From assembly GCF_037478135.1 (NCBI RefSeq), contig NZ_JBBHDV010000001.1, forward strand, positions 372,001-436,000: DNA of 64,000 nt, given 5' to 3'. The notes under the pieces were generated by a model that made no database searches, was not told where the DNA came from, and saw nothing but the letters and a program-made list of their open reading frames with translations. The stretch comes from Denitratimonas sp037478135. Its GTDB lineage: Bacteria; Pseudomonadota; Gammaproteobacteria; Xanthomonadales; Xanthomonadaceae. The translations under genes and the position numbers were made by a program. Shown in pieces: positions 1-7,803 of this stretch. Within the stretch, counting starts at the first letter, position 1; each line of letters opens with the position of its first letter.

Positions 1-680
1 ACATGGCCGCGCACCGCATGATCGCTGCCGGCCTTGCGCAACTGGCGCCGCAGCTGCCGCTGCTGTCGGAAGAAGGCGCCGCGATCGACTGGGAACAGCG
101 CCGTCACTGGCGCCGCTGGTGGCTGGTCGATCCACTCGACGGCACGCGCGAATTCGTCAAGCGCAACGGCGAATTCACGGTCAACATCGCGCTGATCGAA
201 GACGGCGTGCCGCTGCTGGGCATCATTTATGCGCCGGTGTTCGATTACATGGTCCACGCCCAACGCGGCGCCGGTGCCTGGCTGCGCGAAAGCGCCAGCG
301 GCCAGGACATCGCGCTGGCCTCGCGCCGCCCGGCGCAGGCACCGCTGCGCGTGGCCGCCAGCCGCTCGCATCTGGATGCGCGCACCGTGCAGGTGCTGGA
401 CGCATTGGGCGAACACGAACGCCACGGACTGGGTTCCTCGCTGAAATTCTGCCGCCTGGCCGAAGGCCGCATCGACGTCTACCCGCGTTTCGGCCCGACC
501 TCAGAATGGGATACCGCCGCCGGCCAGTGCGTGCTGGAGGCCGCCGGTGGCGCCGTGCTGGGGCTGGATGGCGAACCCTTCCGCTACAACCGTGGACCGT
601 CGCTGCTGAACCCGGATTTCATTGCGCTCGGCGACCCCGGGCTGCCCTGGCGTGGATGGACCGATGGCCTCGATGGATGA
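1..680 (+). CDS. cysQ: 3'(2'),5'-bisphosphate nucleotidase CysQ (5' truncated by window edge)
   Basis: Hydrolyses 3'-phosphoadenosine 5'-phosphate (PAP) to AMP, clearing the by-product of sulfate assimilation; a Mg-dependent cytosolic enzyme of the inositol monophosphatase superfamily. The visible part carries the family landmarks: LLSEEG near the start (metal-binding Glu), WLVDPLDGT followed by EFVKRNGEFTVNIALI (the DPLDGT metal and phosphate site), and the C-terminal WDTAAG motif in GPTSEWDTAAGQCVLE. Compared from memory with the 246-residue E. coli enzyme, roughly 40 N-terminal residues lie before the window; the first ATG at position 3 is internal (D-M-A-A-H context), not the start. The 3' end overlaps mazG by 17 bases, so the two are probably cotranscribed. 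Assignment is firm. Confidence 0.95.
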   Translation, partial: MAAHRMIAAGLAQLAPQLPLLSEEGAAIDWEQRRHWRRWWLVDPLDGTREFVKRNGEFTVNIALIEDGVPLLGIIYAPVFDYMVHAQRGAGAWLRESASGQDIALASRRPAQAPLRVAASRSHLDARTVQVLDALGEHERHGLGSSLKFCRLAEGRIDVYPRFGPTSEWDTAAGQCVLEAAGGAVLGLDGEPFRYNRGPSLLNPDFIALGDPGLPWRGWTDGLDG

Positions 681-1455
681 ATTGCTGGCGCTGATGGCGC
701 GCCTGCGCGATCCGCAGCATGGTTGCCCGTGGGATCTGCAACAGGATTTCCACAGCATCGCGCCCTACACCATCGAAGAAGCCTACGAAGTGGCGGATGC
801 GATCGCGCGAGCGGACCGCGCCGCGCTGCGCGAGGAACTCGGCGACCTGCTGTTCCAGGTGGTGTTCCACGCACAGATGGCGCAGGAAGAAGGCAGCTTC
901 GGTTTCGCCGACGTGGTCGACGCGCTGCACGACAAGCTGGTGCGCCGCCATCCGCACATCTTCGGCCAGAGCGCCGCACACGATTCCGCTGCCGTGCTGC
1001 AGAACTGGGAGGCGATCAAGCAGCAGGAGCGCGCCGCCAGCGATCCGGACCCCAGCGCGCTGGCCGGCATCGCCGCCGGGTTGCCGGAGTGGATGCGCGC
1101 CCAGAAGTTGCAGAAACGCGCCGCGCGCACCGGCTACGACTGGCCCGACACCACGCCGGTGCTGGAAAAGCTGCACGAGGAAATCGCCGAAGTGCAGGTC
1201 GAACTGGCGCAGGGTGCCGATCCGCAGCGGCTGGAAGACGAGATCGGCGACGTATTGTTCGTCTGCGTCAACCTCGCCCGGCACGCCAAGGTCGACCCGG
1301 GTGCCGCACTGCGCCGCGCCAACGCCAAGTTCGAACGCCGCTTCCGCGCCATGGAAACCCTCGCCCGAGCCAACGGCCAACGCTTTGACGAGCTTGCGCT
1401 GCACGAGCAGGAAATCCTGTGGCAGCAGGTCAAGGCGCAGGAACGCAAGGGCTGA
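664..1455 (+). CDS. mazG: Nucleoside triphosphate pyrophosphohydrolase MazG
   Basis: House-cleaning enzyme hydrolysing (d)NTPs to NMP and pyrophosphate; in E. coli it also lowers ppGpp-related stress signalling. The 263-residue product has the same length as the E. coli protein when started at this ATG, and the N-termini align without gaps (M-x-x-M-D-x-LL ... RLRDP). Both tandem MazG domains are visible: domain 1 with GCPWD, TIEEAYEVADAI and EELGDLLFQVVFHAQ, domain 2 with YDWPD, EEIAEVQVEL and EDEIGDVLFVCVNLARH, i.e. the paired EExxE / ExxD metal-binding helices. An upstream ATG at 622 exists in frame but lies inside cysQ and gives an unrelated extension; ATG 673 is also possible. It overlaps cysQ by 17 bases, suggesting translational coupling. 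Identification is firm. Confidence 0.95.
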   Translation: MASMDELLALMARLRDPQHGCPWDLQQDFHSIAPYTIEEAYEVADAIARADRAALREELGDLLFQVVFHAQMAQEEGSFGFADVVDALHDKLVRRHPHIFGQSAAHDSAAVLQNWEAIKQQERAASDPDPSALAGIAAGLPEWMRAQKLQKRAARTGYDWPDTTPVLEKLHEEIAEVQVELAQGADPQRLEDEIGDVLFVCVNLARHAKVDPGAALRRANAKFERRFRAMETLARANGQRFDELALHEQEILWQQVKAQERKG

Positions 1456-1509
1456 TCGGCGGCAACGGCAAATCCAGCCACCGCAAAACCCATCCATCCA
1501 CTGTCGCCG

Positions 1510-1545
1510 CCGCTGTAGGAGCGCACCCGCAGGGGGCGCGATCAA
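1510..1545. repeat. REP-like palindromic repeat, copy 1
   Basis: The stretch begins GTAGGAGCGCACCCGC and continues with a GC-rich complementary arm ending GGGGGCGCGAT. It resembles the GTAGGAGCG...CGCGATG short intergenic palindromes common in Pseudomonas and Xanthomonadales genomes. It lies downstream of mazG in a 285-base non-coding interval. A related copy is at 1693. No transposase is nearby. Confidence 0.5.
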
Positions 1546-1692
1546 ACAACACAGCGCTCCCTGAACCTCGCGGAAGCGAGCCTGCGCGCGATGGGTTCTC
1601 CGGCGATGCTCCGGCATCAGGATCGCAGGCAAGCCAGGTCCCACGGGATATTGATCAGCTGTCCGCATGCACAGGCAGCGGCCCCGCTTCCG

Positions 1693-1722
1693 TAGGAGCG
1701 GCCTTGGCCGCGATGGGGCTTT
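1693..1722. repeat. REP-like palindromic repeat, copy 2
   Basis: Begins GTAGGAGCGGCCTTGGCCGC and continues GATGGGGC. The core CGGCCTTGGCCG is a perfect palindrome, the usual form of these intergenic elements. Together with copy 1 it fills the gap between the convergent mazG and DUF486 genes, where such elements often sit and may act as transcription or mRNA-stability boundaries (inference). Confidence 0.55.
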
Positions 1723-1740
1723 CCGCCAAGGCGCTCGAGA

Positions 1741-2097
1741 TCAGCCTTTGAAGATCAACCATGCCGCCAGCACCATCAGCGCGAATCCGGCCAGATGGTT
1801 CCAGCGGATCGCCTCGCCCATGTACCAGACGCTGAAGCCGACGAACACGGTCAGCGTGATGACCTCCTGGATGGTCTTCAGCTGCACCAGCGAATACACC
1901 CCATGGCCGATGCGGTTGGCCGGCACCTGGAAGATGTATTCGGGCAGCGCAATCATCCAGCTGATCAGGATCATCGTCAGCAGTGGCGCGCCCTTGTGCT
2001 TGAGATGCCCGTACCAGGCGAAGGTCATGAAGATGTTGGAACACAGCAGCATCAGGATCGGCACCAGATAGGTGGCCAAGGTTGGCGAGGCGGGCAT
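1741..2097 (-). CDS. DUF486 family small membrane protein
   Basis: A 118-residue inner-membrane protein of the DUF486 family, distantly related to the drug/metabolite transporter fold; function unknown. Four hydrophobic segments are visible: LVPILMLLCSNIFMTFAWYGHL near residues 9-30, a segment around LTMILISWMIALPEYIF (about 40-57), one at VITLTVFVGFSVWYMG (about 80-96), and LAGFALMVLAAWLIF at the C-terminus. The conserved family residues NIFMTFAWYGHLK and LPEYIFQVPANRIG are present. Start chosen at ATG 2097 because it begins directly before the first membrane segment and gives the normal family length (about 110-120); the open frame extends to 2211 but that part has no family character. A possible -10 (TAGCAT on the minus strand, 2132-2127) lies upstream. 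Confidence 0.85.
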   Translation of the reverse strand: MPASPTLATYLVPILMLLCSNIFMTFAWYGHLKHKGAPLLTMILISWMIALPEYIFQVPANRIGHGVYSLVQLKTIQEVITLTVFVGFSVWYMGEAIRWNHLAGFALMVLAAWLIFKG

Positions 2098-2325
2098 GGC
2101 GGCGTGGCGTGGTGGAGGGAGCGCGCATGCTAGCCCGGAAATTCCTTGCGCAAACGTCTGCTGCCGCGCCGCCCGCCCAGTCATGTGGCGGCATTCATCG
2201 ACCGTCCGCACACCTCGCGGGCTGAGGTCGAAAAACAGCCATCGGCCCTATCGTGCGCAGGCAGTCCTGGCTTAAATGAGAATGGTTTTCAAGTGGTCCG
2301 GCCCGCCGATTGCCCGGAGGCCGCC

Positions 2326-2712
2326 ATGAGTCCCGTTTTCCGCGTGTTGCTGCCGTTCCTGCTGCTGGCCGCGTCCAGTCTTCCCGTTATGGCGGGCGAA
2401 TCATCGTCCGATGCGGCCCGCTACACCTTCACCTGGCCGCTGGCACAGGATGCGCCGAAGCCGCGCGGTGCCACCACGCAAGACACCGAAGTGACGCCGG
2501 CCGAAGGCGTTTCCGCCAGCTGGCAGGCGCTGTCGGCCAGCAACTACCAGCTTCAGGCCGCGGTCGATCAGGCGCACCTGTTCGTTCCGTTCTTTCGCTA
2601 CGCCCAGGCCTTGGCCGATGGCGAGGAGGAATTTGATATCAAGACCGCCGACGCGCTGATCGCCGACACCCTGAAACGCGACTATCTGGTGCCGGCCAGC
2701 GAAGGCAGGTGA
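2326..2712 (+). CDS. Small exported protein of unknown function
   Basis: A 128-residue product that I do not recognise. The N-terminus (MSPVFRVLLPFLLLAASSLPVMAGES) is a clear Sec signal peptide with probable cleavage after VMAG or nearby, so the mature protein (about 103 residues) should be periplasmic or extracellular. It has no cysteine and no membrane segment. The start is supported by a Shine-Dalgarno-like CCGGAGG six bases upstream of ATG 2326; the longer open frame from 2146 lacks coding character. It stands alone: its upstream neighbour DUF486 is divergent and the antitoxin gene downstream is convergent. Confidence 0.7.
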   Translation: MSPVFRVLLPFLLLAASSLPVMAGESSSDAARYTFTWPLAQDAPKPRGATTQDTEVTPAEGVSASWQALSASNYQLQAAVDQAHLFVPFFRYAQALADGEEEFDIKTADALIADTLKRDYLVPASEGR

Positions 2713-2800
2713 GGGTGTCGTCTGCCTGACGTGGTCGATGCAGAGCAGGCATCGGCCAGCGTGCGCTACTGATCCGGCGGCGCAGGATACGAATGTTCAC
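2712..2800 (-). pseudogene. Possible 5' stub of a RelE/ParE-type toxin
   Basis: On the minus strand, a GTG at 2800 overlaps the antitoxin stop in a GTGA arrangement, as expected for a toxin gene in a toxin-antitoxin operon. The first codons read V-N-I-R-I-L-R-R, similar to the first beta-strand of RelE/ParE toxins, and then continue as arginine-rich sequence with no family features. I infer a truncated toxin. The similarity covers only about eight residues, so chance is a real alternative. Confidence 0.25.
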
Positions 2801-3009
2801 GAGCCGTCGCGCTTGCGCAGCATCTCCTTGGCGTCTGCCCAGTCCACCATACGGGCGGTGCCGCCGGCCAGCGCCGCTTCCGCCTGCTGTAGCGCCTCAC
2901 CATGCCAGGCCGGCGATGCCAACTCGTTGGCATTGGCGGAAAGGTCGCGCCACAAGGCTTCCATCATCCGGAGCTTTTCCATGCGCGAGAGGTTTTCAAT
3001 GGTGATCAT
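2797..3009 (-). CDS. Putative addiction-module antitoxin, partner missing
   Basis: A 70-residue acidic protein resembling the small 'addiction module' antitoxin family usually paired with RelE/ParE toxins: N-terminal helix-rich M-x-x-I-E-N-L-S-x-M-E-K-L-x-M-M-E-A-L-W-R-D-L, then an SPAWH...AL motif typical of the family, and a WxxAKE-like C-terminal segment (VDWADAKEMLRKR). Start at ATG 3009 is supported by a strong CAGGAGCCACC ribosome site directly upstream. No full toxin gene follows. A GTG overlapping its stop codon (GTGA) begins V-N-I-R-I-L-R-R, which looks like a RelE/ParE start, but the frame then loses similarity and runs into the antisense of the next gene, so the toxin appears deleted. 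Confidence 0.65.
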   Translation of the reverse strand: MITIENLSRMEKLRMMEALWRDLSANANELASPAWHGEALQQAEAALAGGTARMVDWADAKEMLRKRDGS

Positions 3010-3125
3010 GGTGGCTCCTGCCATCAGGCGGCGTGGATATTGAGGCGCGTATGCCGGCTGCTTGCAGTTGTTGGCTTCCCGCTCGGTTGCAGCGAGTTTG
3101 ACTTCAACGCACCGGTGGTCCGAAT

Positions 3126-6100
3126 TCAGTGGGCATCTCGACTGGACCAGTGGTTTGATAGGGATTCGGCCTGTTTCAACACCAATTCCACAGCTTCAGG
3201 CTGCTTGTCAGGTGGGTACTTCCATTTCTGTAGGGTACGCCGCACCAGAATCCGCAGCCTGGCACGCACGCTTTCGCGTACCGGCCAATCCACTGTGGTG
3301 CTGTTGCGCAGTTTTTCGGTAATTTCGACGGCGATCTTCTTGAGAATCTCGTCGCCGAGGTCACGCACGGCGCTTTCGTTATTAGCCAGAGCATCGTAGA
3401 AAGCGATCTCGTGGGGATTTAGCCCCAGTGCGGCTTCACGCGCCAACGCTGCCTGAAAGTCCTTGGCCATCTGGATCAATTCCTCGATGACCTGTGCCGT
3501 CTCAATGGCCCGGTTGTGGTACTTGCGCAAGGTTTCCAGCAGGCGGTCGCCGTACTTCTTCTCCTGCACCACGTTGTTGCGCGCCCGCGCCTTGATCTCG
3601 TCGCGCAGCAGCTTTTCCAGCAGTTCCACCGCCAGGTTGCGGCTCTTCATCTGCCGCACGTCTTCCAGGAACTCTTCCGACAGCAAGCCGATGTTGGGCT
3701 TATTCAGGCCCGCCAGAGCGAAGATATCCGCCACCCCGTCTGCGACGATGGCATTGTCCAGGATCTGCTTGAGCGCGCTGTTCTTGTCCGCGTCGGAGCG
3801 CTTGCGGTCCACCGTGGTGAACTTGACGATGGCGGCTTTGACGGCGGCGAAGAAGGCAATCTCGGTGCGCAGGGCGGCGGCTTCATCCAGCGTGCTGCAC
3901 AGGGAAAACGCCTTGCTCACGGCCAGCATGGCATCCAGAAAGCGCTGCTTGCCGTCCTTCAGCCCCAAAAGGTGGTTGGCCACGGGCACCAGCAGCTTCA
4001 TCGCGTCGGTCTCGAAGCGTTGATAGTCAAAGCCATGCATCAGCCCGCGCACGATGTCGAGTTTTTCCAGCAGCACGGCCAGCGCCTCGGCCGCATTGTG
4101 CGTCGGGTCGCCCTTGCCCTTGGACTCGGTGTAGGTCTTGAGCGCCGCTTTCAGCTCGTTGGCGATGCCGATGTAGTCCACCACCAAGCCGCCGGGCTTG
4201 TTGCGGAACACCCGGTTGACGCGGGCGATGGCCTGCATCAGGTTGTGGCCCTTCATGGGCTTATCCACGTACATGGTGTGGCAGCAGGGCGCGTCGAAGC
4301 CGGTCAGCCACATGTCGCGCACGATCACCAGCTTCAACGGGTCCGCCGGGTCCTTGAAGCGCTTTTCCAGGCGTTTCTTCACCTGCTGGCTGTACAGGTG
4401 CGGCTGCAGCAAGGGCTTGTCCGCTGCCGAGCCGGTCATCACCACCTTGATCGCGCCCTTTTCCGGGTCGGCATCGTGCCAGTCCGGACGCAAGGCAACG
4501 ATGGCGCTATACAGCTCAGCGCAGATATCACGGCTCATGCACACGATCATCGCCTTGCCTTCCAGCGTGGCGGTGCGTGTCTCGAAGTGCTGCACCAGAT
4601 CGGCCGCCACCTGTTCCAGACGCGGTTGTGCGCCCACCAGCTTGGTCAGCGCAGCCCAGTCGCTCTTGGTTTTCTCGCGGGCGGTGATGTCCTCTTCGTC
4701 CTCGATGACTTCATCCACCTGGGCATTGAGCGTGTCGATCTCGGCCTGGTTCACGTCCAGCTTGGCCAGGCGGCTTTCATAGAAGATCGGCACCGTGGCG
4801 CCATCGTCCACCGCATCCTGGATGTCGTAGATGCTGACGTAATCGCCAAACACCGCCCGCGTATCCTTGTCCTCCAGCGCGATAGGTGTGCCGGTGAAGC
4901 CGATGAAGGTGGCGTTGGCCAACGCGTCGCGCATGTGCTTGGCGTAGCCAAATACGTACTTGCCAGTCTTGGTATCCAGCCGCCCCTTCATGCCGTACTG
5001 GCTGCGGTGCGCCTCGTCGGAAATCACCACGATATTGCTGCGGCCCGACAGCAGCGGGTGCTTTTGCTCGTCGTCGAGCAAGGCAAACTTCTGTACCGTG
5101 GTGAAGATGATGCCGCCCGCCTCACGCGAGGCTAGCATCTCGCGCAGGTCCTCGCGGCTGCCGGCCTGCACCGGCGTCTGTCTGAGAAGGTCTTCGGCGG
5201 CGCAGAAAGTACCGAAAAGCTGTCCGTCCAGATCGTTGCGGTCGGTCACTACCACCAGCGTGGGGTTCTTCATCTCCGGCTGCTGCAACAGCTTGCCCGC
5301 GTAGCAGGCCATGGTGATGCTTTTGCCCGAGCCTTGCGTATGCCACACCACTCCGGCCTTGCGGCTGCCGGGCTGGACTTCCTTGCCGTAGGTGGCACGC
5401 GGCTCCTGCACTTCCAGAAGACCCTTGTTCGGGCTGCTGGCGGCGATCACCGTGGCTTTCACTGCCTCGCGCACGGCATGGAACTGGTGGTAGCCCGCAA
5501 TCTTCTTGATGATCTGATCGGCATCCTGCTCGAACAGCACGAAGTGGCGCACATAGTCGAGAAACAGCGCCGGCTCGAAGAATCCACGCACCAGCGTTTC
5601 CAGCTCGAACTGAAGCTGCGGCCGGTCGTCCTCGTCGGCAATCGCCCGCCAGGGTTGCATGCGCTCCTGATTGGCCGTCAGAGAACCCAGCCGCGCCGTG
5701 AAGCCATCGCTGACCACCACCGCCACGTTGGTGTTGAACAGGTCGCCGATCTCGTCCTTGTAGGTCTGGATCTGGTTGAAGGCATCCCAGATGTCGGTCT
5801 GCTCGTTGGCCGGGTTCTTCAGCTCGATCACCGCCAGCGGCAGGCCGTTGACGAAGGCCACCAAATCGGGACGGCGCGGCTGCTTGGTGCCAGTCACGGT
5901 GAATTGGCTGACCAGCAGGAAATCGTTGTTGCGTGGGTTGGCGAAGTCGATGAACTGCGCCAGATCGGTGCGCTTCTCGTCGCTCACGGAAAATTCGACG
6001 GGGATGCCGGCCAGCAGCAGCCGATGCACGCGACGGTTGCGAGCGATCAACAGTGGCTCGCTGACCGTCAGCAGCTCATGTGCCGCCTGCTCCAGCGCCG

Positions 6101-6287
6101 TAGCGGGGATGTGCGGGTTGATGCGGGTGAGCGCGGCCAACAGGCGTTCGCGCAGCACCACTTGGCGGTAGTCGGTGCGCGCAGGGTTGTCGCCATCAGG
6201 CGCAATCTCTGGGCCGTTGGCATAGCTCCAGCCCAATTCACCAAACCAGCCGATGGCGGCTTCTTCGAGTTGTTGTTCGGTAATCAT
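3126..6287 (-). CDS. hsdR: Type I restriction enzyme, R (endonuclease/translocase) subunit
   Basis: Motor and nuclease subunit of the type I restriction-modification complex (R2M2S): cuts unmodified DNA after ATP-driven translocation. The 1053-residue product shows the expected order. An N-terminal PD-(D/E)xK nuclease lies near residues 110-160 (RRPDLVAF then AVIELKNP, giving D141, E155, K157). Superfamily 2 helicase lobe 1 has Walker A HTQGSGKSITM at about 316-326 and the DEAH box at 424-427. Lobe 2 has MWLTGFDAP and the arginine-finger motif QAIARVNRVF. A helical C-terminal region of about 300 residues probably docks on the methyltransferase. The start overlaps the fic stop by four bases (ATGA), so it is translationally coupled. 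All motifs are intact, so the enzyme is probably functional. Confidence 0.95.
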   Translation of the reverse strand: MITEQQLEEAAIGWFGELGWSYANGPEIAPDGDNPARTDYRQVVLRERLLAALTRINPHIPATALEQAAHELLTVSEPLLIARNRRVHRLLLAGIPVEFSVSDEKRTDLAQFIDFANPRNNDFLLVSQFTVTGTKQPRRPDLVAFVNGLPLAVIELKNPANEQTDIWDAFNQIQTYKDEIGDLFNTNVAVVVSDGFTARLGSLTANQERMQPWRAIADEDDRPQLQFELETLVRGFFEPALFLDYVRHFVLFEQDADQIIKKIAGYHQFHAVREAVKATVIAASSPNKGLLEVQEPRATYGKEVQPGSRKAGVVWHTQGSGKSITMACYAGKLLQQPEMKNPTLVVVTDRNDLDGQLFGTFCAAEDLLRQTPVQAGSREDLREMLASREAGGIIFTTVQKFALLDDEQKHPLLSGRSNIVVISDEAHRSQYGMKGRLDTKTGKYVFGYAKHMRDALANATFIGFTGTPIALEDKDTRAVFGDYVSIYDIQDAVDDGATVPIFYESRLAKLDVNQAEIDTLNAQVDEVIEDEEDITAREKTKSDWAALTKLVGAQPRLEQVAADLVQHFETRTATLEGKAMIVCMSRDICAELYSAIVALRPDWHDADPEKGAIKVVMTGSAADKPLLQPHLYSQQVKKRLEKRFKDPADPLKLVIVRDMWLTGFDAPCCHTMYVDKPMKGHNLMQAIARVNRVFRNKPGGLVVDYIGIANELKAALKTYTESKGKGDPTHNAAEALAVLLEKLDIVRGLMHGFDYQRFETDAMKLLVPVANHLLGLKDGKQRFLDAMLAVSKAFSLCSTLDEAAALRTEIAFFAAVKAAIVKFTTVDRKRSDADKNSALKQILDNAIVADGVADIFALAGLNKPNIGLLSEEFLEDVRQMKSRNLAVELLEKLLRDEIKARARNNVVQEKKYGDRLLETLRKYHNRAIETAQVIEELIQMAKDFQAALAREAALGLNPHEIAFYDALANNESAVRDLGDEILKKIAVEITEKLRNSTTVDWPVRESVRARLRILVRRTLQKWKYPPDKQPEAVELVLKQAESLSNHWSSRDAH

Positions 6288-7294
6288 GGGGTGCGCGGTT
6301 CCATTTTTTGCCGTTGATGGCCCAACACCGTCAGGCGATAACGCTGGTTTCGGCTGTTCGGCTTGTCTGGCAAGGTCATCTCCACCAGGCCAGTTGCCAA
6401 CGCAGGCAGCAGATAAACCTTGCGGAAATTTTCTCTATCGGCCAGCCCCAAGGCGATTTGAATTTCATGCCGCGTCATTTCTCCCCGCATTACGGCAAGC
6501 ACGGCTTCAACTTGCGGGGTGACTTGACGGGTATCTTGCGGGGTCAGGCCATCCAGCGCCTGCCGGATACAGGTCAACATGAACTGGATGAAGGGCGCGC
6601 AGTCTGTGGCAGCGGTGCTGTCGTTAAGCGCCTGATAGTAGGCCGCCTGCCGCTGATGAATCAGGCTTTCCACCGGCAACCACGCCAGCGCCGGCTGCCA
6701 GCGGGACAGCAGCAAGGTTTGCCAGAGCCGACCCATGCGCCCGTTGCCATCGGCAAAGGGATGGATGAACTCGAACTCATAGTGAAAGACCGAGCTGGCG
6801 ATCAGCGGATGCTCCCGGGTGCTTCCCAGCCAGCCGAACAACTGCCGCATCAATACCGGAACACGGTTGGCAGGCGGTGCCATGTGCAGCACCTTGTCGC
6901 CCGCCATCACGCCCACACCGCTCGCCCGGTACTGCCCGGGATGATCGAGCAACCCCGTCATCAGCAGCCGATGCGCGGCCAACAAATCTGTTTCATTTGA
7001 ACCGCCCCAACTCGACAAGTGCTCGTACACCAACAGCGCATTGCGTGCCTCCTGCAACTCACGCGGCGGCGCCAGCACGGTCTTGCCCTCCAGCAACGCC
7101 GTGATCTGCTCTTCCGATAGCGTATTGCCCTCGATGGCCAGCGAGCCTGTCACCGTGCGGATGCGGTTGATACGACGCAGGCGCAAATCCAGCCCCTGCT
7201 CCGGCAAGAGACTCAGCCGCCCCACCTGTTCCGCGATGGCAGCGACCAGCGAGACGATATCGCTGGTGAGGGTGTAGGGGGGCTGGTAGGTCAT
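6284..7294 (-). CDS. Fic-domain protein, class II (N-terminal inhibitory motif), with winged helix
   Basis: Fic enzymes transfer AMP (less often other phosphate-containing groups) from a nucleotide to a target protein side chain. The complete Fic motif HPFADGNGRMGR lies at residues 178-189, with the catalytic His first. An inhibitory motif S-L-A-I-E-G-N at residues 51-57 precedes the Fic core, the class II arrangement in which the Glu blocks productive ATP binding. The C-terminal 60 residues (EMTRHEIQIALGL ... RYRLT) look like the winged-helix domain common in this subfamily. I start at ATG 7294; an in-frame TTG two codons earlier is possible. The gene sits between the hsdS side and hsdR and overlaps hsdR by ATGA, so it is made with the restriction system. 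Target unknown. Confidence 0.9.
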   Translation of the reverse strand: MTYQPPYTLTSDIVSLVAAIAEQVGRLSLLPEQGLDLRLRRINRIRTVTGSLAIEGNTLSEEQITALLEGKTVLAPPRELQEARNALLVYEHLSSWGGSNETDLLAAHRLLMTGLLDHPGQYRASGVGVMAGDKVLHMAPPANRVPVLMRQLFGWLGSTREHPLIASSVFHYEFEFIHPFADGNGRMGRLWQTLLLSRWQPALAWLPVESLIHQRQAAYYQALNDSTAATDCAPFIQFMLTCIRQALDGLTPQDTRQVTPQVEAVLAVMRGEMTRHEIQIALGLADRENFRKVYLLPALATGLVEMTLPDKPNSRNQRYRLTVLGHQRQKMEPRTP

Positions 7295-7500
7295 GCCCAA
7301 CCCGCCATTTCCGATGTCGCTATCGGCCGATGATTGCCCATAACCATTGCTACCTCATCTGCCATGTGCCGAGGCTCTTGTCTCTTGAAGTGGGCTGCCG
7401 CAGCGCCATCTTCGGTTTGCGATGAAACAAGAAAATCATGTAAATCATCAACTTGTATCAATACGGGCAACCCTGCCCGGTTTGCGATGAAATGACTCAC
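7291..7500 (-). CDS. Small ORF of unknown function between the remnant gene and fic
   Basis: A 69-residue open frame that I do not recognise. In its favour is spacing: a GTG at 7500 overlaps the upstream stop as GTGA and its own stop overlaps the fic ATG as ATGA, the same coupling seen elsewhere in this operon; an ATG at 7506 is an alternative start. Against it, the translation (M-S-H-F-I-A-N-R-A-G-L-P-V ... S-E-M-A-G-W-A) shows no domain, no signal peptide and no membrane segment. The DNA holds a 14-15-base direct repeat (CGGTTTGCGATGAAA on the plus strand, near 7417 and 7479) and a small hairpin at 7464-7479. It may be a translational spacer or a decayed gene end. Confidence 0.35.
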   Translation of the reverse strand: MSHFIANRAGLPVLIQVDDLHDFLVSSQTEDGAAAAHFKRQEPRHMADEVAMVMGNHRPIATSEMAGWA

Positions 7501-7658
7501 GCCCATGCCGGGATGTATCTGGCATAGCGCCGCGAGCCCGGCGCGTTGGGGTCGTTCTTGACCAAGCCCTGCTCGATGGTGGCAGTGATGATCTGCGACA
7601 CCGTGTTGCTGCTGCCTTCGGACAGGCCGAAGCGCTCACGCAGCGACTGGTTGGTCAT
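7497..7658 (-). pseudogene. C-terminal remnant of an AlbA_2/RecG-like ATP-binding regulator
   Basis: The 53 residues from M-T-N-Q-S-L-R-E-R-F-G-L to R-R-Y-A-R-Y-I-P-A-W-A match, from memory, the C-terminal winged-helix tail of Schlafen AlbA_2-domain ATP-binding proteins annotated as 'RecG-related' or 'putative transcriptional regulator'. Those proteins are normally 400-600 residues. The open frame runs upstream to 7817 (106 residues in all), but that part has no AlbA_2 or ATPase motif and overlaps the end of the preceding gene. I read this as a truncated gene, probably deleted when the island was assembled. A re-purposed small winged-helix protein starting at 7817 is the alternative. Confidence 0.5.
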
Positions 7659-7694
7659 CTGCCTGCGCCACAACAACACATCTTGCTCACTGTC

Positions 7695-7724
7695 TTGACT
7701 TATGCTAAGCGCGGCCGTTATAAT
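7695..7724 (+). promoter_or_regulatory. Candidate sigma-70 promoter (TTGACT-N18-TATAAT), plus strand
   Basis: A -35 TTGACT at 7695-7700 and a perfect -10 TATAAT at 7719-7724 are separated by 18 bases, the best promoter match I see in the window. It points against the operon direction and lies where the truncated gene begins. No recognisable plus-strand protein gene follows; a stable hairpin does (7763-7794), hence the small-RNA suggestion. Confidence 0.5.
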
Positions 7725-7730
7725 TTCGCG

Positions 7731-7803
7731 CAGCTCATCTACCACGCGTAGAAGGAGTATCCGAAGCCCTTGCACAGCAATGTGCCGGGGCTTCAGTCTT
7801 TCT
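7731..7803 (+). ncRNA. Candidate small RNA antisense to the restriction operon
   Basis: Expected transcript from the TTGACT/TATAAT promoter. It contains a small hairpin (CTAC-CACGC-GTAG), a single-stranded GAAGGAG, and a long hairpin: GAAGCCC (7763-7769) pairs with GGGCTTC (7788-7794) and GCACA (7772-7776) pairs with TGTGC (7781-7785) around a GCAA tetraloop (GNRA type). The tail AGTCTTTCT is moderately U-rich and could complete a terminator. The RNA would be complementary to the 3' end of the minus-strand gene at 7793-8278 and to the following junction. Purely inferential, as no family is recognised. Confidence 0.3.

Noticed and set aside
3516..5135. 539-codon plus-strand open frame opposite hsdR
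   Set aside because: Antisense shadow of hsdR in GC-rich DNA; the translation is rich in His, Gln and Arg with no domain, while the hsdR frame has complete motifs.
7731..7803. tRNA or tmRNA gene
   Set aside because: No cloverleaf: the T-loop GGTTCGAATCC-like sequence and acceptor pairing are missing; only two hairpins form.
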